Shown: in pieces, positions 32,114 through 40,961 of the stretch
Layout: every line of letters starts with the position of its first letter
Numbering within the stretch: the first letter of the stretch is position 1
Assembly (NCBI GenBank): GCA_934636105.1
Contig: CAKTZR010000010.1
Span: forward strand, 1-64,000
Reading direction: 5' to 3'
DNA: 64,000 bases
Source: an uncultured Clostridia bacterium
Lineage (GTDB): Bacteria > Bacillota > Clostridia > Christensenellales > Aristaeellaceae
Made by a program: the position numbers and the translations under genes
The notes under the pieces: model-generated
The model's database searches: none
Told to the model about the DNA's origin: nothing
The model's input: the letters and a program-made list of their open reading frames with translations, nothing else

Positions 32114-35030
32114 ACAGCGAATCCTCGCCCAGCAGCACGCCGTCGCTGAGCACTTTCTTTTCCTGCTGGAGCAGCACAATGCGTTCCTCGATGGTGTCGG
32201 CGGCAATCAGGTCGAACACCTGCACGCCCTTTGTCTGCCCGATGCGGTAGGCGCGGTCGGTCGCCTGATTCTGCGCCGCGGTGTTCCACCACGGGTCGTA
32301 ATGAATGACCACATCCGCGCCCGTCAGATTCAGACCCGTTCCGCCTGCCTTGAGCGAAATCAGGAAGACCGGGATATCGCCGCCGTTGAATTGCTCGACC
32401 AGCGCCATGCGTTCAAGTTTGTCCGTTTCGCCCGTCAGCTTGAGCGTTTGCAGCCCCGCGTCATGCAGCGCTTCCTCCAGCAGGGCGAGCATCGAGGTGA
32501 ACTGCGAAAAGATCAGCATGCGGTGTCCCTGCGCCGCCAGTCCGCCGACCAGTTCAAGGAGCTGGTCGAGCTTGCCGCTTCCCGCCGCATAACCTTCCAG
32601 ACAGAGCCGCGGATCGCAGCAGAGCTGCCGAAGCCGCGTGAGACCCGCCAGCAGCTTTATGCGCCCCTGCGGGTCGGCCAGCTCGCTTTCCGCTTCCTGC
32701 ATCAGCTTTTCGGCATGGGCGTGGTAAACTTTGGCCTGCCCCGGCGTCATCTCGCTGGTCATCACGGTTTCGATTTTCTCCGGCAGGTCGTCCAGCACGT
32801 CCTGCTTCATGCGCCGCAGGATGAACGGCGCGACCATCAGATGCAGATTTTTGCGCGCCTGCTCGTCCGCATCCTGCACAATCGGCGCTTCAAACCGCTC
32901 CCGAAAGCGCTTGTAGGCATGCAGATAGCCCGGCATCAGGAAATCGAAGATCGACCACAGCTCGCTGAGCCGGTTCTCAATCGGTGTACCCGTCAGCGCA
33001 AAGCGATGCGCCGCCTGCAGCGTTTTGGCCGCCTTGGCCGCCTGTGAGGCCGCGTTTTTGATGTTCTGCGCTTCATCGAGCAGCACGTGAGTCATCGGTT
33101 TATCGGCATAGGCCAGCACGTCCCGGCGGAGCTGATCGTAGGACGTAATCAAAAGCCCGTCCTGCCACGCTTCGATCTGCTTTTGCCGCGCGGCCGCCGT
33201 GCCCATCAGCACCGTGCAGGGCAGATCGGGCGCGAATTTCGCCGCCTCGCTGCGCCAGTTCAGCTGGAGCGAAGCGGGGCAGACCACCAGCGCGCGGACC
33301 GCCCGGCCCTGCTCTCGCTCGCGAAGCAGCAGCGCCAGAGTCTGCACCGTCTTGCCCAGCCCCATGTCATCCGCCAGAATGCCGCCGAAGCCCGCGTCGC
33401 TGAGCGCGCTGAGCCACGAAAGCCCCGTTTTCTGGTAAGGCCTCAATTCTGCCCGAAGCGCTTTGGGCGGCTCAGCCTGCGTCTTCTGCGCCGCGCTCAA
33501 GCGCTCCATCCATGTTTCCAGCGCCTTGGGCATATCCAGCGAAATGCCCTCGCGATCCGCAAGCGCCTGTTCCAGATACATGGCCCGTTCCAGCGGCATT
33601 GTGCCGCCCCGCTGGGCTTCCTCGGCGGTCAGGCCCGCGCTGTCGAGCACCTGGCCGATCTGCGCCGCCTGCGCAAGCGCGTCTTCCGAAAGGAACGCGC
33701 CGTTTTTCAGCCGGACATATTTCCGCTTCTGGCGATACGCCGCATAGGCCGCGTCCAAATCCGCCTGCGTCAGCCCGCCGAGGTCGGCGTGAACAAGCAG
33801 CTGCGCGCCCTGCCTGCTCATGCCGAAGGTCATCGCGCGGCTGGTCTTCACGTTCATGCGCGCCAGTCGGTCGGAAATCATCACCTCGCCCGCGCTTTCC
33901 AGCTCGTGCAGGCGCGTGGTCAGCAGTTCGTAACGCGCGTCGTCATCCCCGTCAAAGGCATATTCCCAAGTCGTCATCTTTTTGGGGAAAAGCTGCTGCA
34001 CGCGCGCAAGCAGATGGTCCTCGCGGAACGTGTCCCGCCGAATGTGCGGCGCGTCCTCGCCGGGATGCACCCGCACGTCGCCATAGCGCCACTCCGGGCG
34101 GCACAGCAGCGCGTCGCCCTCGCCCGTATCGACGTAGAACCGCGCCGCCATCTCCATTGGCGTGTGCTTCTGCACCAGCTCGCGCCCGCGCACCACCGTC
34201 GCCCGCGAGGGCGCGATGATCTGCGAACAGACGGGCGCAATCTGCTTTTTCGGAATCGTCAGCCCCTCCGGGCGCTTCGCCGCGGCGCGCAGCAGCGCTT
34301 CAATTCGGCGGAAATCCGCGCCAAACGCGCAGACGACCGCGCCCGGCTGAAATTCATACGCGCCCGTCAGGCCGAGCGCCACGCTCTGCGCCCTGACGCA
34401 CAGACGCGCGCCGCTTTCCTTTTTTTCAATCGCCACGGCGGGCGTGATTTCACCTTGACGCACCCGGACGCGGATCGGATTTTCTCCCTCGCGCTTGATC
34501 TCCGCCATGCCGTCCAAAAGCAGACGCATCGTCTGATCCAGCAGCGCGCCGGTCAACGGGAGCGCCTGCGCATTCTGCCTGGGCATCGCCTGCGCCAGCA
34601 GCAGCGCATGATCGAGCAGCGGCCAATCCCGCTCGTCGATCGTCTCCCGGTCATGGGCAAACGCGAGCCCCTTGCCGTAAGCATAATACTCGCCGCTCTG
34701 CATGCGCCGGGCAAAGTCCCACGGATTGCGGACGATATAGGCCCGCGCGCCCTCCCGACCGACCTTCCATTCCAACGCGGCGGTTTGAATATCCACGCGC
34801 TCCAGCACGGGATACAGGCGAATTTTACGCCCCTCCGTCTGCGCGGCGGGCATGTGCGCCTTTTCGCCCATCTGGATCAGCTGATTGATGAAGGCCTCGT
34901 TCTCGCGCTCCTCCAGCTCCTGCTTTTCCCGCTCGTATTCCTGCCGCTGCCGTTCCAGCTCGCGCTCATATTCCTGCCGGTTCGCGTTCAGGCTGCCCAC
35001 CATCCGATAAATATCTTCCAATCGCATCAA
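32070..35030 (-). CDS. SNF2-family helicase/translocase with SNF2-associated domain
   Basis: About 986 residues. A Glu/Arg-rich coiled coil (residues 15-50) and a long SNF2-helicase-associated region come first. The SNF2 ATPase follows, with motif I DDMGLGKTVQTLALLL (~residue 553), DEAQ box (~651), LTGTPIENRLSELWSI and the C-terminal helicase lobe ending in QATDRAYRIGQTKGVQVF (~922). Such bacterial Swi2/Snf2 proteins (RapA-like or HepA-type) are ATP-driven DNA translocases thought to remodel protein-DNA complexes or recycle RNA polymerase. No nuclease or methylase domain is present. The start is TTG at 35030 or ATG three bases later, after a GGGAGG site. No defence-type neighbours. Confidence 0.92.
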   Translation of the reverse strand: MMRLEDIYRMVGSLNANRQEYERELERQRQEYEREKQELEERENEAFINQLIQMGEKAHMPAAQTEGRKIRLYPVLERVDIQTAALEWKVGREGARAYIVRNPWDFARRMQSGEYYAYGKGLAFAHDRETIDERDWPLLDHALLLAQAMPRQNAQALPLTGALLDQTMRLLLDGMAEIKREGENPIRVRVRQGEITPAVAIEKKESGARLCVRAQSVALGLTGAYEFQPGAVVCAFGADFRRIEALLRAAAKRPEGLTIPKKQIAPVCSQIIAPSRATVVRGRELVQKHTPMEMAARFYVDTGEGDALLCRPEWRYGDVRVHPGEDAPHIRRDTFREDHLLARVQQLFPKKMTTWEYAFDGDDDARYELLTTRLHELESAGEVMISDRLARMNVKTSRAMTFGMSRQGAQLLVHADLGGLTQADLDAAYAAYRQKRKYVRLKNGAFLSEDALAQAAQIGQVLDSAGLTAEEAQRGGTMPLERAMYLEQALADREGISLDMPKALETWMERLSAAQKTQAEPPKALRAELRPYQKTGLSWLSALSDAGFGGILADDMGLGKTVQTLALLLREREQGRAVRALVVCPASLQLNWRSEAAKFAPDLPCTVLMGTAAARQKQIEAWQDGLLITSYDQLRRDVLAYADKPMTHVLLDEAQNIKNAASQAAKAAKTLQAAHRFALTGTPIENRLSELWSIFDFLMPGYLHAYKRFRERFEAPIVQDADEQARKNLHLMVAPFILRRMKQDVLDDLPEKIETVMTSEMTPGQAKVYHAHAEKLMQEAESELADPQGRIKLLAGLTRLRQLCCDPRLCLEGYAAGSGKLDQLLELVGGLAAQGHRMLIFSQFTSMLALLEEALHDAGLQTLKLTGETDKLERMALVEQFNGGDIPVFLISLKAGGTGLNLTGADVVIHYDPWWNTAAQNQATDRAYRIGQTKGVQVFDLIAADTIEERIVLLQQEKKVLSDGVLLGEDSLFTVDAAALREILKG

Positions 35031-35133
35031 GGCGCATATCCTCCCGCTTTTGCATTCTGCCCTGATTATAACACACTTGCGCCCCGCGCGAAAACCCGCT
35101 ACAATGGTTCTGACTTTCTTTTTCGAGGTGTTA

Positions 35134-35685
35134 ATGATGCGTCTGTTCTATGGTTTGTCCCTGTCCGATGACGTTCGCGCGGAAGCTGCCCGCGCCGCGC
35201 GTCAGGCCGAAGCGCTGATGCCCGGCCGCTACGGCCTGCCCGCCAATTATCACATCACGCTGGCGTTTCTGGGCGAAGTTGCGCCCAAACGGCTCAGCGA
35301 CGTGCAGGCGATTTTGGCCGCGCACGCCGCTCAAATGCCCGCGCCGACCATCACGCTGGGTCCTGTCGATTATTTCGGCCGCGCGGAAAACGCCATTTTG
35401 ATTCTGCGCGCGCTGTGTTCGCCTTCGCTGGATGCGCTGCACGGCGCGCTGGCCGCGGATGCGCAGGCTAAAGGTTTGCCCGTCGATCCCGGCCCGTTCG
35501 CCCCGCATATCACCCTTGCGCGGCACGCGCAGACGACGTCCGAAGCGCTTTCCGCCGTTTCCGCGTCCCCGCTTTCCTTTGTGCCAAAGGCGGCGCACCT
35601 CTTTTTGAGCGCGCGGGATGAATCGGATATTCTGCGCTACACGCCGCTGTTTTCCGCCGATTTTGCTCCTTTTGTTTCACTGTGA
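35134..35685 (+). CDS. thpR: RNA 2',3'-cyclic phosphodiesterase
   Basis: The protein of about 183 residues belongs to the LigT/2H phosphoesterase family with the two catalytic HxTx motifs, YHITLAFLG (near residue 43) and PHITLARHA (near residue 128), and an MRLFYGLSL start typical of ThpR. The enzyme opens 2',3'-cyclic phosphates at RNA ends to 2'-phosphates. A CGAGGTG site precedes tandem ATGs at 35134 and 35137. It is divergent from the helicase gene with a short shared promoter region. Confidence 0.93.
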   Translation: MMRLFYGLSLSDDVRAEAARAARQAEALMPGRYGLPANYHITLAFLGEVAPKRLSDVQAILAAHAAQMPAPTITLGPVDYFGRAENAILILRALCSPSLDALHGALAADAQAKGLPVDPGPFAPHITLARHAQTTSEALSAVSASPLSFVPKAAHLFLSARDESDILRYTPLFSADFAPFVSL

Positions 35686-35707
35686 CGGCTTGTTTATTAA
35701 AATTCGC

Positions 35708-35736
35708 TTGACAAATGTTACAAGTCGTAATAAAAT
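35708..35736 (+). promoter_or_regulatory. Promoter for the peptidoglycan-binding protein gene
   Basis: TTGACA (35708-35713), 17-base spacer, TAAAAT (35731-35736), about 40 bases before the ATG at 35774. Confidence 0.82.
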
Positions 35737-35773
35737 AGTCACATACTTGAAATGAAAGGAGACGCATGCCCAT

Positions 35774-37435
35774 ATGTCACTTCGTGCGTCTAACAAAAGA
35801 TGGATCGCGGCGCTTTCCGCCGCTTTGATGGTATGCGTCTGTGCAAGCGCCTGCGCGCAGGATTACAGCCTTGGCGACGAGGCGGACGAGATCGCGACGA
35901 TTCAGACCGCGCTCAAGCAGCTCAAGCTGTACAGCGCCGGCATCACCGGCCACTACGGCGAAAAGACGGAAACCGCGGTCAAGAAATTCCAGAAAAAATA
36001 CGCGCTTGAGGATAACGGCGTGGTGAACGAAGCCACCCGCGCCGCGCTGTATGAAGCGGCGGGCATCACCTATACCGCCTCCTCCGGCAGCTCGTCTTCG
36101 TCCTCCTCGTCGAGCAGTTCTTCTTCCTCCTCCACCGTGTCGGACAGCTCCATTCTCCGCTATGGCACGCGCAGCGACGAGGTCATGAAGCTCCAGCAGA
36201 ATCTGACCAAGCTCGGCCTGTATTCCGGCACGATCAGCGGCCACTACGGCAGCATCACCGAAGCCGCCGTCATGAATTTCCAGCGCAAGAACGGCCTTTC
36301 CGCAGACGGCATTGCAGGCGCAAAGACGCTGGCCAAAATCGCGGAAGCCGTAAACGGCAGTTCGTCTTCGTCCTCCTCCAGCTCCTCGTCTTCGAGCAGT
36401 TCTTCTTCGTCCAGCTCCTCCTCGTCCTCCGGCGATCTGCTCAAGTACGGCGTGAAATCCGACGCGGTGCGCACGCTTCAGCAGAACCTCAAAACGCTGG
36501 GCTATTATACCGGTTCCATCACCGGCAACTTTGGCCGTCTGACGAAGGAAGCCGTCTATAACTTCCAGAAAGCCAACGGCCTTTCCGCCGACGGCGTGGC
36601 AGGCGCGAAGACGCTTTCCGCCGTCAGCAGCAAGCTTTCCGGAAGCAGCAGCTCAAGCTCCAACAGCAATTCCAGCTCCAGCAGCTCAAACAGCAATTCG
36701 TCGAGCAGCAGTTCTTCTTCCTCCCTGCTCAACACGAGCGGCACGCTCCAGCAGGGTTCTTCCGGCGACGAGGTGCTCAAGCTGCAAAATATGCTGACCA
36801 CGCTGGGCTTCTACACCGGCAATAAGACCGGCAACTTCGGCGCGCTGACCGCCGACGCGGTCACGGCCTATCAGAAATCCAAGGGCCTGACGGCGGACGG
36901 CATCGCGGGCAAGAAGACGCTCGCCGCCATCAATGCAGATTATTCCGGCAGCGGTTCCAGCAATGCAGGCACGACAGACGGCACCACCGCGCCCAGCGCG
37001 CAAACCGCCGGCAACGTCATCTACGACAACTTCTACAACTGGCGGCGCAACTACGCCAACGGCGAATACTGCACGGTGTATGATTTCTCCACCGGCTATT
37101 CCTGGAAGCTGCGCATCATGACCAAGGACGCGCACATGGACGCCGAGCCCGCCACGGCGGAGGACACGGCGATCATGCTCAAGGCGTTCGGCGGCAAGAC
37201 CACGTGGACGCCGAAGGCAGTCTGGGTCACGTTCTCGGATGGCAAGACCTACATCGGTTCCACCCACGACGTGCCGCATTCCCCGCAGCACCTTTCCAAC
37301 AACAACTTCAACGGCCACCTGTGCGTCCACTTCCCGATTTCCATGGATAAGGCCAAGAGCATTGGCCCGTATGCCACAAGCCATCAGGAAGCCATCAACG
37401 AGGGCTGGGCGGCCACGCAGAAGCTCAAGTATTGA
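35774..37435 (+). CDS. Secreted peptidoglycan-binding protein: four PG_binding_1 repeats on poly-serine linkers plus C-terminal domain
   Basis: The 553-residue protein has a signal peptide (cleavage near ACAQ, residue ~29). Four PG_binding_1 repeats start near residues 34, 127, 221 and 325; each ends in GxxADGxxGxxT-type sequence (e.g. NGLSADGIAGAKTL). They are joined by linkers that are almost pure serine. The C-terminal ~140 residues form a separate domain with KAVWVTFSDGKTYIGSTHDVPH and FNGHLCVHFPIS. The last motif contains a His-x-Cys pair that might be catalytic, reminiscent of but not matching the L,D-transpeptidase site. Expected to bind cell-wall glycan outside the cell. The promoter is immediately upstream and a terminator downstream: a single-gene unit. 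Confidence 0.85.
   Translation: MSLRASNKRWIAALSAALMVCVCASACAQDYSLGDEADEIATIQTALKQLKLYSAGITGHYGEKTETAVKKFQKKYALEDNGVVNEATRAALYEAAGITYTASSGSSSSSSSSSSSSSSSTVSDSSILRYGTRSDEVMKLQQNLTKLGLYSGTISGHYGSITEAAVMNFQRKNGLSADGIAGAKTLAKIAEAVNGSSSSSSSSSSSSSSSSSSSSSSSSGDLLKYGVKSDAVRTLQQNLKTLGYYTGSITGNFGRLTKEAVYNFQKANGLSADGVAGAKTLSAVSSKLSGSSSSSSNSNSSSSSSNSNSSSSSSSSSLLNTSGTLQQGSSGDEVLKLQNMLTTLGFYTGNKTGNFGALTADAVTAYQKSKGLTADGIAGKKTLAAINADYSGSGSSNAGTTDGTTAPSAQTAGNVIYDNFYNWRRNYANGEYCTVYDFSTGYSWKLRIMTKDAHMDAEPATAEDTAIMLKAFGGKTTWTPKAVWVTFSDGKTYIGSTHDVPHSPQHLSNNNFNGHLCVHFPISMDKAKSIGPYATSHQEAINEGWAATQKLKY
36076..36720 (+). repeat. Poly-serine-coding low-complexity tracts
   Basis: Three serine-rich linkers lie within the peptidoglycan-binding gene (about 36076-36140, 36358-36430 and 36645-36722). 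They are coded by mixed TCN/AGC/AGT triplets, with Asn interspersed in the third. Confidence 0.85.
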
Positions 37436-37446
37436 TCCGTTTTTGA

Positions 37447-37477
37447 GGAGACTGTGTAAGGCAGTCTCTTTTCTTTT
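37447..37477 (+). terminator. Terminator after the peptidoglycan-binding protein gene
   Basis: GGAGACTG-tgtaagg-CAGTCTCT followed by TTTCTTTT. Confidence 0.85.
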
Positions 37478-37483
37478 GCCCAT

Positions 37484-37512
37484 TTGCAGTTTAGCGCTCA
37501 ACATGGTATAAT
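37484..37512 (+). promoter_or_regulatory. Promoter for the LacI-family regulator
   Basis: TTGCAG (37484-37489), 17-base spacer, TATAAT (37507-37512), about 28 bases before the ATG. Confidence 0.72.
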
Positions 37513-37540
37513 GAGGTATCTTGATGATGGAGGATTTCTC

Positions 37541-38557
37541 ATGGCCACAATGAAGGATATCGCCGGTCTCGTCGGCGTCAGCCTGACGACCGTTTCCAAC
37601 GTCGTCCATGGCAATTATGACCGTGTTTCCCCGCAGACGGTGCAGCGCATTCTGGCGGCCATTGACGAGCTGCATTATGTGCCCAATATGTCCGCCCGCG
37701 CGCTGGTGAGCCACTCCTCCCGAATCATCGCCTATGTGGACACGCACAGCCCGCAGGAGACCTATGCGGGCAACGGCTTTGCGGGCGTGATGCTCTCCGG
37801 GTTGGAGAGCGTCGTCACCGACCACGGCTATTTTTTGATGACGCGGCGCGGCACGGATGAAGACGTGCTCCGCCTGATGCTCAACAACTGGAATCCCGAC
37901 GGCGTGATCTTCAAGGATCGCGTGCCGCAGAGCCTTGTGGATTTCGTCAAAAAGCAGGGCAAGCCGTGCGTGACCATCAACACCTATCTCGATGATCCCA
38001 CGCTCATTCAGGTGCGCGCGGACGACCGCCGGGGCGGCTATCTGGCGGCGAAGCATTTGATCGATCTGGGCCACAGAAACATCCTGTTCATCGGCGCGGT
38101 GCATTGCGGCTTCATGAACAACGACCAGCGCTACGCGGGCTACTGCGACGCGCTGCACGAGGCCGGAATTGCCCCCAGCCCGGAAAATTTGATTACCAAC
38201 CTCTTTCCCTTCAACGCCGAACGCGGGATTGCGCTGGGACGGCAGCTGGCCGCGCGGCGGGATTTCACGGGCATCTGCGTCAGCGGCGACCAATACGCCG
38301 CGGCCGTCATCACGGGTCTGCGCGAAGGCGGCGCGCATGTGCCGGAGGAAATCTCCATCGTCGGGTTTGACGATGTGGATATCGCGCGCATGACCTTCCC
38401 GCCGCTGACTACGATTCATCAGGATGGCATCGGCAAGGGCCGCCGCGCGGCGGAAGCGATTTTCGCACTCATCGGCGGCGAGCATCCCGATCCGAAGGAT
38501 TTCAATCTGCCGGTGGAGCTGGTGGTGCGGGGAACGACCGCGCCCACCCGCTGTTAA
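37541..38557 (+). CDS. LacI-family transcriptional regulator
   Basis: The 338-residue protein begins with the LacI helix-turn-helix and hinge: MATMKDIAGLVGVSLTTVSNV, then VSPQTVQRILAAIDELHYVPN. A periplasmic-binding-protein-like effector domain follows (RGGYLAAKHLIDLGHRNILFIGA, ISIVGFDDVDIARMTFPPLTTI). It should repress or activate a carbohydrate-related operon in response to a sugar or nucleoside. No catabolic genes are adjacent, so targets are elsewhere or it is an orphan. A GATGGAGG site eight bases before 37541 fixes the start. Confidence 0.93.
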   Translation: MATMKDIAGLVGVSLTTVSNVVHGNYDRVSPQTVQRILAAIDELHYVPNMSARALVSHSSRIIAYVDTHSPQETYAGNGFAGVMLSGLESVVTDHGYFLMTRRGTDEDVLRLMLNNWNPDGVIFKDRVPQSLVDFVKKQGKPCVTINTYLDDPTLIQVRADDRRGGYLAAKHLIDLGHRNILFIGAVHCGFMNNDQRYAGYCDALHEAGIAPSPENLITNLFPFNAERGIALGRQLAARRDFTGICVSGDQYAAAVITGLREGGAHVPEEISIVGFDDVDIARMTFPPLTTIHQDGIGKGRRAAEAIFALIGGEHPDPKDFNLPVELVVRGTTAPTRC

Positions 38558-38788
38558 CTCCTTCCGTCACGACTTCGTCGTGCCAACCTTCGGCATCTCA
38601 TCTATTTGTTTCCGCCACTGGCGGCAACAGATGAATGTCCCTCAAAGAGGGAGGCTTCATTCTCTCGCTACCGCAGATTATACCAAAAGGCTCCCTCCTT
38701 GAGGGCGTTAGACTTGCCGCCCGTTGTGCGGGAAACAGGCAAGTGAAACGCCGAAGGTCTGTCAGCGAAGCTGACTGAGGGAGTCTAA
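38554..38788. repeat. MITE-like palindromic intergenic element, copy B1
   Basis: Starts with taactccttccgtcacgac and ends with the inverse-type cagcgaagctgactgaggga; the interior has GAGGGA/TCCCTC palindromes. Part of the interior (ttcggcatctcatct, then gtttccgccactggcgg) is the reverse complement of copy B3 at 59442. It contains no gene and fills most of the gap between the two regulators. Confidence 0.75.
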
Positions 38789-38816
38789 AGGCGGAATACC
38801 TTAAAATTATGGATGA

Positions 38817-38858
38817 ATCAAAAACACGAATCCCTGAAAAACGAGATTCGTGCTTTTT
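38817..38858 (-). terminator. Bidirectional terminator after the YheO-type regulator
   Basis: CACGAATC...GATTCGTG flanked by A and T runs on both sides. Confidence 0.82.
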
Positions 38859-38867
38859 CATATGCTT

Positions 38868-39521
38868 TTAATCCTGCACCAGGCTCCCCGCCGCTTCGGC
38901 CTCCTCCAGCTCATGCATGTACTTGTAAACCGTGTACCGCGACACGTTCAGCCGCTCGGCGACAATCGCCACGGACTTTTGATACGTGAACGCACGGCGC
39001 TTATAGAGCATGCGGATGATGCGCATGCGGTCGGTCTTCTTCATCGCCTCCGGCTCCTTGCCGACGGCGCTGATGCACTCGCGCAGCAGTTCTTCAAGCT
39101 GGCTCCTCGCGTCCTGCATGAGCGTCTGCTGCAAATCGCCGCTGGTGGCGGTCAGCTCGCTGAGCATCTGCCCGGCGCGCACCATGTTGGTGATATCCAG
39201 ATTGATGCCCAGCGCGAAGTGATAATCCTCGCCGACGATGTTGAACGTCGAGCTTTTGAGCGTGCGTCCGTCGCGGGAAAGCACCAGCTGGTTGATGTAG
39301 TCCTTGTTCTGATAGATGCTCTCGTCGTAGTCGCCGATGTCGCCGAAGATGTCCGCCGTCGAGCCGACCTCGCGGCCCGTCACCGTGCCGTTGAAAATCG
39401 CCAGAATCGGATGACCGGGGCGGGTCATGTCGTGGACGATGGTTTCGCAGTTCGGCCCGAACATCACGGAGATGCCGCGCGCCTCGTTTTTCAAAAAGTT
39501 GAGCATTTCTTCCCGGTTCAT
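38868..39521 (-). CDS. YheO/DauR-type transcriptional regulator (PAS_6 + HTH_22)
   Basis: The 217-residue protein has an N-terminal YheO-like PAS_6 domain (FGPNCETIVHDMTRPGHPILAIFNG, GEDYHFALGINLDITN) and a C-terminal helix-turn-helix (YQKSVAIVAERLNVSRYTVYKYMHE). DauR in Pseudomonas represses D-arginine catabolism; most homologues have no known ligand. The start at 39521 is chosen because GGAGG lies eight bases upstream and the family begins here; a longer frame upstream lacks support. The nearby genes give no hint of the regulated pathway. Confidence 0.9.
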   Translation of the reverse strand: MNREEMLNFLKNEARGISVMFGPNCETIVHDMTRPGHPILAIFNGTVTGREVGSTADIFGDIGDYDESIYQNKDYINQLVLSRDGRTLKSSTFNIVGEDYHFALGINLDITNMVRAGQMLSELTATSGDLQQTLMQDARSQLEELLRECISAVGKEPEAMKKTDRMRIIRMLYKRRAFTYQKSVAIVAERLNVSRYTVYKYMHELEEAEAAGSLVQD

Positions 39522-39640
39522 GTCAAAGTCCTCCGTCCCGCGGACGCGGGTTTTCATTTTGTTTGTTTTGTTTTCTAATCGAAAACGTTCCGGCAGACCT
39601 TTTTTCGCCGGGAAAAGTGACATTCTGTTGCTTTTAACCT

Positions 39641-39649
39641 ATTATATCA
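39641..39649 (-). promoter_or_regulatory. Extended -10 promoter for the YheO-type regulator
   Basis: On the minus strand TGATATAAT overlaps the stop codon of the preceding glycosyltransferase gene. No good -35 is seen, which suits an extended -10 promoter. Confidence 0.5.
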
Positions 39650-40961
39650 CATTTTCGTCCCGTTGGGTATGCCCCAGCGCCAAAATCAGCGCCGCAAGCA
39701 TCATCAGCGCGCAGATATTCAGCGGCAGAGCCGTTTCCCAATAGCTGCCCAGCGACGCAAGCGCAATCAGCGCGCAGACAGGCGCGGCCTTTTTATCTTT
39801 CGCCGCCCACACGACGCTCAGGATATCCGCCAGATAGAAATACCGCTCGTGCATCCGCGGCAGGAAAAAGACAATCGTCAGCGGCAGCAGCAGCGCCAGA
39901 CGCAGATACCCTTCCCGCGTCAGCTTTCCCGCCTGCTTCACGCCGCAGGCCATCAGCAGCGCGCACGCGCCGAACGCCAGCGCCATGCCGAAATTGCCGT
40001 AGGCATACACGTCCAGCCCGGTCGTATCCAGCAGCGCGAAGAAGCTCGGCGCGTTGTAGGTCAGCCCGGTATACAGCCCCGTCTGCGCCGTGTAGATGGA
40101 AAGCAGCGCGCCGACGCTCTTGCCGCCCAGCAGTGCGGGCAGGGCCGTCAGCACAAGCGTGCCCAGAAAGACCAGCGCATCCGAAAGCCGCAGTTTTTTG
40201 TCCGCCCAGAGCACCGCGACGATGGGCAGAATGAACACGGCTTGCAGTTTAAACGCCAGCGACAGCGCAAAGCACGCCGCCGCGCGCACGGGCCTGCCTG
40301 CCAGCGCAAGCGCCAGCCCCCACAGCGCGCAGGCCGCGTACAGGCTGTCGCACTGGGCAAACATGCCGCCGTTCAAAACGAGGGTCGGCAGCAGCAGCGC
40401 CAATCCGAAAGCGACGGCGTTCTTTTGGCCGTCCTTCTGCGCCAGCTCCACCGCCGCGCCTGCCAGAAACGCATCCCCGATGAAGGAAACCGCCTTCACC
40501 GCATACAGCGCCGGAACGGGCAGCCGCGTAATGATGAACAGGATATATTGATACAGCACATTGTACTCGCCAATGTTTTGGCGCATGCCCTCGCCAAACG
40601 AGCCGCCCGCCAGCTTTTGCAGCCAATCCGCCAGATAAATGTCGTAATCTCCGGAGGAGCGATCCAAAAAGCTGACCCGCGCCAGCAGGGCCGCGGCGCA
40701 GAGCGCGCACAGCAGCAGCGCGTCAAGCACGCCCTGCCCGTTCTCCTTCACAATCCGCATGGCGAAAAGGAGCATCACCGCCAGCGGCACGCACAGCGCC
40801 GCCGCCGTCGCCGCGGAATGTCCCAGCGCAAGGGTGCGCGTCGCCATCACCAGCGCAAAGCCAAGCACCGTCAGCGCGGCGCAGATCGCCCGCGCCGCTT
40901 TTCCGCATGGTTTCGTCAATCCGCCGCGCAGGCGCTCATCAAGCGTCGTTTTCACGTGCAA
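39642..40961 (-). CDS. GT-C-like membrane glycosyltransferase, third of a tandem trio
   Basis: The 439-residue protein has about eleven membrane segments. Conserved loop motifs shared with its two neighbours are SGDYDIYLADW (acidic pair in the first outer loop, as in GT-C dolichyl/polyprenyl-phosphate-sugar enzymes), NGGMFAQCDSLYAA, FKLQAVFILP and LPRMHERYFYLAD. Such enzymes transfer a sugar from a polyprenyl-phosphate carrier to a glycan or protein outside the membrane. Its start overlaps the preceding gene by 23 bases. The acceptor is unknown. Confidence 0.82.
   Translation of the reverse strand: MHVKTTLDERLRGGLTKPCGKAARAICAALTVLGFALVMATRTLALGHSAATAAALCVPLAVMLLFAMRIVKENGQGVLDALLLCALCAAALLARVSFLDRSSGDYDIYLADWLQKLAGGSFGEGMRQNIGEYNVLYQYILFIITRLPVPALYAVKAVSFIGDAFLAGAAVELAQKDGQKNAVAFGLALLLPTLVLNGGMFAQCDSLYAACALWGLALALAGRPVRAAACFALSLAFKLQAVFILPIVAVLWADKKLRLSDALVFLGTLVLTALPALLGGKSVGALLSIYTAQTGLYTGLTYNAPSFFALLDTTGLDVYAYGNFGMALAFGACALLMACGVKQAGKLTREGYLRLALLLPLTIVFFLPRMHERYFYLADILSVVWAAKDKKAAPVCALIALASLGSYWETALPLNICALMMLAALILALGHTQRDENVI

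Noticed and set aside
32070..35030. SNF2 helicase as part of an anti-phage defence system (e.g. DISARM-like)
   Set aside because: No methylase, nuclease or other defence gene is adjacent, and the domain order fits the common house-keeping SNF2 type.
33087..35171. A 694-codon plus-strand frame opposite the SNF2 helicase
   Set aside because: Shadow of the helicase gene; basic, domain-free translation.
36076..36720. Possible CRISPR-like or tandem-repeat array
   Set aside because: The repetition comes from serine codons in protein linkers; there are no regular repeat-spacer units. I found no CRISPR array in the window.
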